Source: Pomacea canaliculata
Taxonomy: Eukaryota > Mollusca > Gastropoda > Architaenioglossa > Ampullariidae
Direction of reading: 5' to 3'
NCBI RefSeq assembly: GCF_003073045.1
Contig: NC_037592.1
Span: 2,453,371 to 2,517,370, forward strand
DNA: 64,000 nt
Each line of letters starts with the position of its first letter. Position 1 is the stretch's first letter. The notes beneath the pieces are model-generated. The model searched no databases. It was not told the DNA's origin and saw only the letters and a program-made list of their open reading frames with translations. Position numbers and translations under genes: made by a program. Below are positions 50,701-60,229 of this stretch, piece by piece.

Positions 50701-53535
50701 GCGAGAAAAATATCACAAAAAATGTGGTAAGTCCGCAGACATCTATAGTCTGGTCTGTCAGTAAGTTCACTTCATGGTTACTCTCCCATTTCAATGTGGC
50801 GCCATTTTGTTCGAAGATATTTTGTGGCGAAACATTGCAAACGTAGACACCCACATATCTCCTGTTGCCTGGGCTACCCAGCCTGCAAGAGTCAGGGGCA
50901 GGTGAGGGGTCCAGTCTGGTGGAGGGTGGAGAACGCGGTGTAGATCGAAGCTGCACTACCCCTAGAGTAACGGTGGGCACCTCGGACGTAAGCGTCACGT
51001 GCACACAATGTAACGGTCATAACGGTCTCCGTTTCGCCGGCAAATTGTCGAATTCCAGACCCACTGTCCGCTGGGTGCCTGGAGCAAGTTTTTCCGCTGT
51101 CACCATCGCAAGACATCTACACCTGACTTCACACCGTCGATCTTGAAGATGAAGTGAGTCTAAGAGTTAAGTGAAAGAGTGCCTCAGAATTCTCCTAAAT
51201 TTATAAAAATTGAGTATTTATAAAAGTTTAACTATGGAATGTTATTTTTCATATTTGTTCAACTTCATTGATATAACCAGCCCCGAGATGTCCTTTTAGT
51301 GCAAGGTACCTCCGCGTGCAGCATGCGTTAGCTTTTGCAAGATACTGTCTCATAAATGTGCTCCAGTCACTTCCTACACAAAATTTTTCTGATCGATTTG
51401 TCTTTTGATTAAAAATTTTTGTCATGTATCCAGGTAGTATATTTACGATATTTTAACTAATTAATCCTCGAGAAGAAATTTTAGATACTTTTTTTTTATT
51501 TCATGTACATGTTATCCTTATAATCAGTTAATTCGATATTAATCCAAAGCAATTTACATTTTATCGACATTTAAACGCTTATATACAAACATGTAATCAT
51601 ACATTTTATCATTTTTGTTCATTAGTTTTAACAAAATGGCACACTGCTTATTGTGTGCATAATTCTTCTCTTGTGTACATTTATATTTAGAATACATTAA
51701 ATTGCATGGCATTATACCCGTACTCAACAAACAGAAGACTAAAAATTTGTATACAATTTGTCTTTGGGCAACTTTGCTGATGCTCCATGTGAACTGGTTT
51801 TACTGGTCTGAACACAACAGGTCGAAATCAACTGGAATGAACAGCAGTCACTACCGGCACCTGACGATGCTAACCAATCACTTTGGAAACAATTACTAAG
51901 GGGTTAATAACAATCATTTCTTGCAAACCTTTCATTTGAATTGTTCATGTTTATGTACATTTTCATATGCGTAGCAAAGAGTCTTAATGAAGCTAATTAT
52001 ATTCATTTCTTTTAAAAATGTGTGGCGAGAGGTAGAGGTATGGGGGAGGGAAGTCTGCGAGTGCGCGCGCATGATGATGTGTAGAAAACATTATGCTTAG
52101 GACATAGTAAACATTGTACTCATGTAATAAACATTATGCTCAGGACGTAATAAACATTATACTCATGTCATAAACATTATGCTCAGGACGTAGTAAACGT
52201 TATACTCATGTCATAAACATTATGCTCAGGACCTAAAAAAAGCTCATGATGTAGTAAAAGAAGCTTCCTTTAATCTAACACATCGCTAAGTTTTTGTTTT
52301 AAATATCCTCCCGATGTCTGAGTGCCTATTACTAATCCATGTCAAGTATGTAGAACATCATATTGCAATACATCATTATTTAGAATGGTGAAATTATTCT
52401 TGCTTTCCTTTTACTCGTGGCTGTATTATAGTTTAAAATATAATCAGATGAAAACCCTAACTGGCGTATGTCTTTCATTTTTCGAAATCTTTTAAAAGTC
52501 TCAAAAAGAAAGGAAAGAGCTGTTTGTCGAGAGAAAAACTCTCGAGTATGTTTTTTTTTATAGTTCTTTAAATTTGTGCAGTGACAAAGGTGGTGCATGT
52601 CAAACATAAAGAGGTAGGCATGCAGACAGGTAGACATTACCTGCAGGATTCTTGTGGGTCGTCTTCAGAGAGCTGACTGACATTGTGTTGCTGATGACAC
52701 TCGACGATCTGAGAGCAGCTGACAGCGCGTGTCGGGATGCTCAGCCCTGTGCACAGCCAGCAGTTTACAGGTTAATAATAATAATGATGATGATGATGAC
52801 GACGACGACGAACACGACGACGACGACGACGACGACGACAACAACAACAACAACAACAACAACGACGACGACGACGACGACGACAGTGAGGTTGCGCGCG
52901 TGCGTGTGTATATGTGTGTGTGCGGGTGCACGCGCTCGTGTGCAATCAATAGCGACAAAACATAAAGAGTTAACATGTCAGACATGCTGCTTTGTTGACA
53001 TCAGACGAAAATGTTCACAAATTTTGAGGCCCGCCCCAGGTGTGAGCACGATGTAAACAAGATCCGGTGTTGCAGACTGAGGGCGGAAGTGACTGTGAAC
53101 ACATTTCACCCGACATTTGTTTACAAAAGCTGCTTGCGACAACAAAATTGTTCTGGCCGTGCATGAGGCTCATATAGGATTTTACAGCCACACTTTACCG
53201 TAGGCAATCGTTTGAAAGCCAACTCAGGTCAGGTCAGGTCAGGTCAGGTCAAATCAATCAAAGTGACCTGGCATTCATTTCTGTATATGATAATATAGAT
53301 ATATACATGCACAATTCTCTTGATGGTATCTCTGAAATTCTTGGTCTGTCCATACCTTGTATACCCCTGCTGTGTCTCAGACTACACCCTGAATGTACCC
53401 GTACCACGCTGCCCAAAGCAGTGGAATACATTCGGTAAAAAAACAGAATGAAAGACAAAAACAGATAAAATGTGAAAACTAAGACTTACTTGCAACAACA
53501 ACAAAGATCACAATAATTTGCTGAGATGGTTTCAT
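44764..53535 (-). CDS. Secreted six-cysteine protein, one module (gene C)
   Basis: Three minus-strand exons: 53490-53535, 52641-52746 and 44764-44977, joined in phases 1 and 2, give 121 residues. The first exon is a signal peptide (MKPSQQIIVIFVVVA). The mature part is one module: C-SQIVE-C, 17 residues, C-RILLDSAS-C-IDEALAD-C-R, 26 more residues, C. A tail of 26 residues after the last cysteine is unlike the other copies. The mature chain looks helical, acidic and soluble, and it should be exported. The family is not one I recognise. Intron 2 is about 7.7 kb and contains all of gene A on the opposite strand. A perfect CRE (TGACGTCA) and a TATAA-like element lie about 150-170 bp upstream. The chain was pieced together from splice phase and the shared module, so transcript support would matter. 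Confidence 0.75.
45592..50689 (+). CDS. Secreted protein with three tandem six-cysteine modules (gene A)
   Basis: Seven plus-strand exons: 45592-45625 (signal peptide MKLQVLIVIAA), then three exon pairs 46536-46623/47307-47431, 48291-48390/48659-48783 and 50167-50254/50602-50689, giving 215 residues. Each pair encodes one module with intron phases 1-2-1, and the inner intron always falls in the Arg codon right after the third cysteine. Spacings are C-x5-C-x10-C (module 1) or C-x5-C-x15-C (modules 2, 3), then C-R-x7-C-x7-C-R-x23-C. Modules 2 and 3 share DCRRNS. Module 3 closes before its sixth cysteine codon; beyond the closing codon the same frame remains module-like to a donor at 50727, so the copy may be decayed or naturally short. 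An in-frame ATG also exists at 45574. No known family recognised; probably an extracellular, disulfide-bonded, helical protein. The gene lies inside gene C's intron. Confidence 0.75.
46745..46915 (-). mobile_element. tRNA-derived SINE copy (inverted) in gene A intron 2
   Basis: On the minus strand the head reads CACCCCAGTGGTTAAAGCAC (box A) and GGGTTCAGTACCC (box B), followed by a core GAGGAACTGCATCTCGCCTCA in which the pattern of the copies at 8825 and 30160 is visible. It is the copy with the clearest box B. Confidence 0.65.
47770..48150 (+). mobile_element. LINE 3' fragment in gene A intron 3
   Basis: The translation around 47930-48000 reads TTIKRRKLVW, then in the next frame GHVTHTTALHGSLKGGRR, a familiar block near the C-terminus of LINE ORF2 proteins. 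The frame shifts again at an A-rich run near 48020. It is an old, dead, 5'-truncated copy. Confidence 0.6.
48206..48802 (+). repeat. Duplicated segment with module 2 of gene A (partner 57043-57642)
   Basis: About 597 bp align nearly gap-free with 57043-57642, including the 3' end of the upstream intron, both module exons, the inner intron and the first bases of the next intron. By eye they are about 93-95% identical over introns as well as exons, so the duplication is recent. Confidence 0.85.
49240..49885 (+). mobile_element. LINE 3' fragment, 5'-truncated, in gene A intron 5
   Basis: The frame starting near 49286 gives DRFTYLGSIVNKDGATDEDI, then WNSKALCLHTKICIFNTNVK and VLIYGSET, the thumb-region end of a non-LTR reverse transcriptase. 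Another frame then gives RQTFVNRCLRHILNIRWPEK and WERTNQKPASQDIKKRKRGW. The ORF ends near 49880. There are a few frame changes; it is better kept than the other LINE pieces here. Clade uncertain (I/Nimb, RTE or CR1-like). Confidence 0.8.
50760..52085. other. Region between gene A and the minisatellite
   Basis: Within intron 2 of gene C. The part from about 50830 to 51140 is richer in GC than its surroundings and may be an insertion, though no ends or coding homology are clear. From 51150 to 52080 it is AT-rich with nothing I can support. Confidence 0.35.
52086..52255 (+). repeat. 43-bp minisatellite, about four units
   Basis: Unit starts fall at 52086, 52129, 52172 and 52215. The unit begins AAACATTATGCTCAGGACGT and ends ATACTCATGTCAT; the last unit is incomplete and diverged. 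Each unit itself holds two similar halves (AAACATTATGCT and AAACATTATACT). Confidence 0.85.
52770..52886 (+). repeat. Compound trinucleotide microsatellite
   Basis: Runs of AAT, GAT, GAC, AAC and GAC again, about 115 bp with one interruption. It starts 24 bp upstream (on the minus strand) of gene C exon 2, inside intron 1. Confidence 0.95.
53226..53250 (+). repeat. (AGGTC)5 tandem repeat
   Basis: Five exact AGGTC units in a row followed by A, so that AGGTCA, the nuclear-receptor half-site, occurs five times in overlap. Located in intron 1 of gene C, about 240 bp past its first exon. Confidence 0.8.
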
Positions 53536-53683
53536 TGTTGGAAGCGACTAGACTAGTTTGCCGACAATTTCCAGAAGCACCGCTTGGCCAACGCTTGTGA
53601 AAAGAGAGGGAGGTCAGAGGTGACCGAAGCAAGGACTGCACAGCGTGACCACGACCTGCGAGTCCGCTGCCTGCACCTGACTG

Positions 53684-53708
53684 TTATAGCCGTGACCTCG
53701 TGACGTCA
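53684..53708 (-). promoter_or_regulatory. CRE plus TATA-like element upstream of gene C
   Basis: A palindromic full CRE, TGACGTCA, lies at 53701-53708, and the minus strand has GCTATAACAG just after it. Together they sit about 150-170 bp before the gene C start codon, which suits a core promoter with a short 5'UTR. Confidence 0.4.
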
Positions 53709-53876
53709 GCACAGGTGTCACAGGAAACCGTCGAAGGAGGAGGAGGAAGAGGCAGGCGATGCTGCACTATTCTGATGTAGTCCCTCTAACATCATTTATT
53801 TATTGCATGCGATACATTTTGACAGGCGTGTCATCATTAACATTTTACCGACTTGTCTACAGCATTCAACAGTGTA

Positions 53877-53938
53877 GTAGTAGTAGTAGCAGAGCAGCAG
53901 CAGCACCACCACCACCACCACCACCAGCAGTAGTAATA
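53877..53938 (+). repeat. (AGT/AGC/ACC)n microsatellite
   Basis: AGT, then AGC, then ACC, then AGC/AGT runs. Open frames that cross it on either strand are low-complexity artefacts. Confidence 0.9.
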
Positions 53939-53939
53939 A

Positions 53940-55780
53940 AAGCAAAATTTGTAAAGCACATACACTCCTAAGGAGCAAGCTCTTAGCGCTTAAGAACAAG
54001 AAGGAAACATGTACAGCACACGAGGGACAGTAACACAAACAAACAACATATGAACTGTAAAAGAATAAACAACTGTACTAAACAAAGAATAAAATCAAAA
54101 ACAGAAACACAAAGAGAAACCAAATAACAAGAACAAGAGCTGAGAGTAAAATATTACAAAAGAAGTGTGTGACAAAGGACGAGCATGATGGGAAAAGTTG
54201 TTAGGAGTGATGTTTAGGGAAGAAATGTGTTTTTCAGTGCACCTGTCAGTGGTAGTCAGCTGTAGTCGCTGAGAATGAGCTCAGTCTATAAGTATGAGGG
54301 AACAGAGAAAAACCGTTTATCACTAAAATTAAATACATAAGTAGATTTGGAAGTGTATATGTGGGTGTTCTGAAGTAAAGAAGCAGTCATCTTCAATGCA
54401 CACTCTCATCGTACAAAGTCAAAGTATAAACAATTGAAAAACACACACTAAGAGTAAGAAGACACATAATTAACAAGATTAATTCAACGATTAAAAGGAA
54501 TGATAGATTATGCTTTGCGACAAACCCTGGGCTAAGCATTAAAGCGATTATTATTCTGCGATCCCTGCAAAGCTCATAATTCCTTTTGTTAATCAGCTAT
54601 GGTGGGTAATGTTCTGTCACCTATAATTCAGCTTAAAATACATGCACATGCATGATACATGGTGTTATTTTTCAAAATGGCTTGTAGAGAGAGTTTACAC
54701 CACTGCCACCCACTGCCAAACATGTGTCCTGCTAAATAATGCAAGATAAATTCTGAAATGAATTGGAGAGCAACTCTTCTCAAGCTATTGAATGAATTGT
54801 AGAGTTTCAGAATGCGTTTTAAAATTATAAAATTGTATGGCTACAGAATGCATTCTATAATTTTAAAATTAATTGTACATGTATAGAGAGAAAAATATAT
54901 AAATTCCCCTCATGACACATCATTTGTTTCCCAGCCTTTGCGAGTTATTGTGTTTTTGGACTTTGTACTAAAGCAGGGGATCCTACAATCCACTGATAAT
55001 TGTTGGGAAAATGTAGAGGGGCTATTGCTATTGTACACACTTTTTGCCTTCTCCACATTCTTCGCTTCTACGACAAATATTCTTCTGTAAGGCTTTATGT
55101 GTCTAGAGTGCAACATGCATTGACGAGACTGCACAAAACCTTTGTTGACAATTTGTTTGTCGAGTTTTGGTGCACACGCTCCTCTGCTGCTGCTACTTAC
55201 AGAGAAAACATCTTGAAGACTTCCACCTGCACACACAGCTCTAGCTTCTAATTGATGGCAATCGCACTAACACAAAATGTGGGGGTAGCCCCCAAATACA
55301 CACACACCCTGTCTTAACGAGAGGTAATCTTTCAGGTCAGGGTGGCTTCAGAGTGACCCCACCCTGGCGCCAGGGAGTGATCGTGCAAGTACAGAAGATG
55401 ATGCAAACAGGATCCAAACAAAGCAAACTATATTTACAACTTCATCAGACTACTCGAGTGTTTTAGTGGTTGAGCTGAGTAGTCTTTTGAAGATTCTTAG
55501 CTTCTCCTTCCGCACGCGCTGCTCGAGATAACGGGATGGCGCCAGGCACCGAGGGACGCGCGTTCTCACCACACCCCCGCGCGTGCGAGCCTCTCGAGCA
55601 GGTTTTAATGGTCAGACTGCCACACATCGTAATCAAGAGACATTCTAATGAGACAAAAATTCACATAAGCATCAACAGAAGGATGGTAGCAAGCTTTCCT
55701 CTGTGACAGATAATTAAGTGGAGAGTTTTGTTGAGAGGCTTGGGTCCTGCAGCCACATCCTCCGATGTGTTAAAGGCAGA
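53940..55780. other. Intergenic region between gene C and gene B
   Basis: No supported gene. From about 55270 to 55620 the sequence is GC-rich, with CpG-dense pieces near 55515-55600, and may be a repeat copy. The last part should include the gene B promoter; no TATA box is obvious. Confidence 0.4.
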
Positions 55781-55781
55781 C

Positions 55782-57715
55782 ATGAAGCTCCTGACACTTC
55801 TCATTCTCGTTGCAAGTAAATCATTCAGTTTTTCTTTAACTTTATCAGAATAATCTTATATACTCTTTTATCTTGCGTGAAAATTTTGTTCGCATTGCAG
55901 CTAACTTTTATGATAGATATACATTTATCTTTTATTGCTATAGAGGTGGTGTGGGAAGCATTTCTTCCTCCTAGGGAAATTTGATATTTATAACATTGCG
56001 GGCTATTAAAAAACTAATTAAAATGTTTCTGCTATGTTTGACTACATTTGTGTAATTTCGCCACAGTCGTAGCACTTTTGCAGTGTACAATCCCAGTCTG
56101 CCTGACTGCTGTACTCTGACAACACAAGCAGCTCTTGTGTAATTAGGTCCTCTGCTCCTGTGTAAGCAGAACACAGCAGTGGTTGTAGTCTGTAAAATAA
56201 GTGTTGTAATTAGTAGTTAATAAGTAGACAGAGTGTACAGCAGTCAAACCATTTTTCCTAATGCACTATTTTGCTTGTGATTGTGCTGCACACTATGAAT
56301 TAATAAAAGTAGATTAATAATAATCATTCCTGTTTAGCAAACAAATACTTCTTCCAGAGGGAGGAGTGCATGGCATTCACACACACACACACGCATGCTT
56401 GCACTTGCACAAATAAACTAATAAATATGTTGTGAGTGAGTGAGCGTGTGAGCGAGTGGGTGAGTGAGTGAGTGAGTGAGTGAGTGAGTGAGTGAGTGAG
56501 TGAGTGAGTGAGTGAGTGAGTGAGTGAGTGAGTGAGTGAGTGAGTGAGTGAGTGAGTGAGTGAGTCCTTGATTCAACCAGCGAGGAGAGATTTATTCCCA
56601 TCTGTTTAACCCAGTTACAATCCAAGATGTTTGTCAGTCATTAAGAGCCTTCATTATCCCTGATACCATGGAAGCGCATGCTTTATTATAATTTGCAGTA
56701 AATGCTAATTAAATGTCACGATACTCATTATGTTGGGTTATAATAATTTTTGTGTGTACTTTACTCTCTGTGTGTGTGCATGAGTGAATGATGAAAAGAA
56801 TTAGTTTGTTTCTCTTTTTATTTTGCTGTTGCTGCTGCTGCTGCTGTTGGTTTGTTTTTCTTTTTTTTTATTATTATCTGTCATAAACGAAGCAGTGAAT
56901 GTGTGTATGTGACCAATAAATACTATTTATAAAGATGGAATGTGTGTGAGCATGTATGGATATATTTTGATATCTCAATACCCCCTGGAGGGAGACAGAA
57001 TACTGAATCTTGACATCCCCACCACACAGGTCTATCAAACAGTACAACCAGCGTTTGACATGATTCTCATGCTACAAGGGACACTTCACATGTCTGTAAT
57101 TGTGTAATGCTGGGTTTGTGTTCACAGCCGGGGTCACACGTTCACAAGCGCGCACGTGCGCTGACCTGCGAGACTGTGTTTCTGAAAGGAGTAAAATGTC
57201 CGAGGACAAACACGAGGAATCGTGCAGGTACCTCAACTGCAGTTTAAACTGATTTCATGAGTATTTTAGTGCAACCGATTCCTGCATTAACCCACGAAAT
57301 AAAATCTTTGTCCTTTAACTAAATGAGTTTATTCGTTCATTCATTCCTGTTTATCGTCAGGTCGCTTGAAATCATAGTTATAGGCGCCTACCTCTGTCAG
57401 AACTCTCGGTCTCTTCATTGACATAATTACTTCTGCTTGACATATTACATTTAGTAAAACCTGTAATTAATTCCTCTTTAATTCATTTCACTTTGCAGAA
57501 TTCTCGCAAACATTAGAGACTGTGTTCACGAAGCTTTTGCTGACTGCCGCAGAAACTCCTCTCTGCCTCAAGCGGTAGAAGATCAGATTAATTTGTTCCT
57601 TACAGAGGCTGAGAAAAAGTGTGGTGAGTCATGGTTGTTGTCATTCTCCAATGTGTCATCTTTGTCGAGGAGATTGTCGGATGAAACACTGGTACCGGGT
57701 GCTACCATGAGTTAG
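55782..57715 (+). CDS. Secreted six-cysteine protein, one module (gene B)
   Basis: Exon 1 (55782-55815) is a signal peptide, MKLLTLLILVA, ending in phase 1 like the first exons of genes A and C. Exons 57128-57227 and 57499 onwards encode one module almost identical to module 2 of gene A: C-ADLRD-C, 15 residues, C-RILANIRD-C-VHEAFAD-C-RRNSSLPQ and so on to the sixth cysteine. At 57624 the sequence matches the donor used in gene A (GTGAGT), but reading on reaches a stop at 57713-57715 and gives a 116-residue protein with a 30-residue tail, much like gene C (121). If the donor is used instead, a further terminal exon is needed; one candidate acceptor is at 59656. Coding identity is sure, 3' end not. 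Function unknown. Confidence 0.7.
56433..56564 (+). repeat. (GTGA)n microsatellite
   Basis: About 30 tetranucleotide units, nearly perfect in the right three quarters, inside gene B intron 1. The matching minus-strand frame (LTHS repeats) is an artefact. Confidence 0.95.
57043..57642 (+). repeat. Duplicated segment with the gene B module (partner 48206-48802)
   Basis: Same intron-exon-intron-exon order and nearly the same bases as 48206-48802. Homology starts at TACAACCAGCGTTTGACATG and stops after GTGAGTCATGGTTGTTGTC. Confidence 0.85.
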
Positions 57716-59640
57716 CTTTCCTAGACCACATAAGGGTGTAGGTATGATAACCAGGCTGCGATTATGTTTTTCAACTCACGTATTTTAATTTGTCATTTTC
57801 TGGTCTGCAATAAATGATGGCGTGACTAAAGATGGGGGGAACTGTGGTAGCCAGTCAGACAGGCCATTTAAAAATAAAGCTGCACTCATGGAGGGTAATC
57901 TTGTAGACCTCTAGCCGCAGTAAGGAGGTGAACTATGGGTAGAGTCAGAGTGCCAGGCCACGGACCTAACACTTACGTTTACAAATATATGGAAATACAT
58001 TTACAGGTATCTGTTTCTTATTATACTGATTACGTAGGTGAAAGTAAGTTTTTAAACTGAAAAATACATGTTTCCGATGTTATTAGTCGATACCCTTTAG
58101 AGTTCATCTCTTGGTATCCAGGATTTCTTCGTGCAGTATAAGGTAGCTCCGTGCTCTTGTCTTTCCTCTCTCCTCGTGACAGTTGTGAAGGGAAGTGTCT
58201 ACACGGAGATATGAAACTGTAACTGAGATGTTAGCAGCGGTTGTGTGTTTTGCATTTGCAGGAAGTGGCACAGCATCCCACACAGTCTCCATCTTCTTGC
58301 TGCTGTTGCCCTGCTCCATCCTGCTACTGTTTTGACTCGGACATCTGATTAAAAACATTTTCAACTATATTTTACTTCAGTCAAAAAATGGTTTTGACAT
58401 CTTAATATATTTGCTTTAAGTATAATGAAAGGCACCTGAGAGTAATTGATGTACCATAGACTAAACTCATTGTATCCAAGAATTAGAGATTGTATTTCTT
58501 GTATTTCTTAATTCACTGTAAATTAATCAAATCCCCTTCCTTTCTCACGATAAAATGTCTTTTATTAAAATTCACTTATAGCAAGTCTACTTTTGAAGCC
58601 TCAGGTCCGGAACTCCAACAAAGAAATCCGGTGCACAGATATATTTCTTTGTATCCAAGGATTCTCGAGAGATATATGTTCATAAGGCACATTTAAAATT
58701 TTTTTCTACGAGTGTATTTTTCCATTTGTAATCTTTTCCTTGGAATAAATACTCTGAGTTTAAGTCTATATTTCGTTAAATTTTAAAACTTGTTTTGGGT
58801 AATTAAAAATATTTTCTACGTTTAGCTGAATTGTGTGTAAACTTTTGATAGGAATGAATGTGATGTTTGTGTTTACAGTTTCATAATTGTGCTTCCTTTC
58901 TCTTAGTACTCTAGAGAAAAAGTATGTTTCAGAAAAGTATGTTTGTATAGTCATCACCGAACTCTCCTTTTAGAGTCAAAGGTCATACCGAACTCAAAAG
59001 CATATTGCCTTCTGAAGACTACATTTCAAAGTCAACATTGCTACAAAGAAAAAAATCTTCGAGAAATGTGAGAAAGTGCAGTTGGACTGTTTGTAAGCCG
59101 CCACACCTAAGTATAAGGACTGACGTCAGCTTGGTGTACAAACCAACCAACGCACAAACCAGGCAAAGAAAATGTCGGCTGCTGTAAGTACTAGCACGGA
59201 GGTATATCTCTGGACATCTGGATGTTAGAGGACGTGTGGACCTACTCTATCAGGTGTTTATACTTCCAGACTCCAGTACAACTCGCTCGTTTGGCATGGT
59301 TTCTCACTCCTTGTCTCTCCTGCTGTCAAATGTGTGTATGTGCGCGTGCGCATATCTTTTGCTCGATCCTAATTTGGTACACTTTGTTTTGTTCGTGAAT
59401 TTTTCCCATGCATCTTTATTTCCATTTTTGTTATCGCGGTGCCATTCCCCCCTCCAAACAGAAAAATGACAACGAAAAAATGTTGGAAAGATTTAGAAAT
59501 TACTAAAGTCAAGTCCAAGTCATCGACAACGACATCTCTACATAGGATGAGACTGATTTTAGATTGTGTATATTTATGAACGTATATCTTGTAACATTTC
59601 TAATTTGTTCCCTTTTGCTCTCTTTCTCTCTCTCTCCACC
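57716..59640. other. Region downstream of gene B
   Basis: No exon I can support before 59650. It contains a second perfect CRE (TGACGTCA, 59121-59128) with GTATAAGG just before it, not tied to a known gene. Confidence 0.35.
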
Positions 59641-59655
59641 ACTTGTTATTTCAAG

Positions 59656-59797
59656 ATGGCCTGACGCTGCATCCCGCCTCGTATACGATGCTTTTGTTCA
59701 AGCCTGGCAAAGACGTTGGAACTTCACTGACTTTCCTACCTTCGATGACATATTAGGGTTAACTAATTGCACATGGGCTATTTATCTGAAATGCTGA
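59656..59797 (+). CDS. Possible terminal exon, gene unknown
   Basis: After a pyrimidine-rich tract and an acceptor (TTTCAAG) an open frame reads RWPDAASRLVYDAFVQAWQR and ends NCTWAIYLKC before a stop at 59795-59797. Composition is protein-like. Entry in this frame needs a phase-2 upstream exon. A phase-1 entry, as gene B would need, gives a different 35-residue reading that is also open. It may be neither. Confidence 0.25.
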
Positions 59798-59949
59798 CAG
59801 GAAATTTCTATATTAATTACTGATTTAAATATGTTTGAGATCAGTGAAGTGGTAAGCTCAACATTGGCAGAGTCCACAGAAATATGTAAAATAAATACAT
59901 GCGTGTGTGTGTGTGTATATATTTGCTTTTAACGAGTCAACGTTCAGAT

Positions 59950-60223
59950 TTAAGACCGTTCGCAAAATTCAACTAAATCGAGAGAACTCGGCAGTGGAAC
60001 TCTGATACCAAGCTTTCTTGCTTCCAGAAACAAAGTTGTGAATTCACTTTCACAACAATAATCTTTTACTCGCTTATATTCGCAACAGCTTTGCGGAAAG
60101 GCTGGAGGAAACGGTGAAGGTGTGTATACTTTCAACAAACCCATCGCCTTCTGTTCACACTCGCCTCGCGTTTCACAGCCGCCACGGAGGGTAGCGCAGG
60201 GGAGGTAATCAACAGCATGGGTG
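59950..60223 (-). CDS. Possible cysteine-rich terminal exon, gene unknown
   Basis: On the minus strand an acceptor (CCCTTGTTGCAG) at 60224-60235 opens a frame of 90 codons that closes at 59950. It carries nine cysteines, including C-ATLRGG-C-ETRGE-C, then SCCEYKRVKDYCC, and a Cys near the end (VEFCERS). The spacing is unlike the six-cysteine module of genes A-C. No upstream exon was found. An extracellular domain is the natural guess; the family is not recognised. Confidence 0.35.
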
Positions 60224-60229
60224 CTGCAA

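Noticed and set aside
52086-52255. CRISPR-like direct repeats
   Set aside because: Repeats are head to tail with no unique spacers and the genome is eukaryotic; it is a minisatellite.
52652-53056. Poly-Asp/Asn, poly-Thr and poly-Ser frames
   Set aside because: All come from the trinucleotide microsatellite at 52770-52886; only the segment 52641-52746 on the minus strand is a real exon, in the Ser-rich ORF's neighbourhood but with its own acceptor.
56377-56625. Leu-Thr-His-Ser repeat protein on the minus strand
   Set aside because: Direct translation of the (GTGA)n microsatellite.
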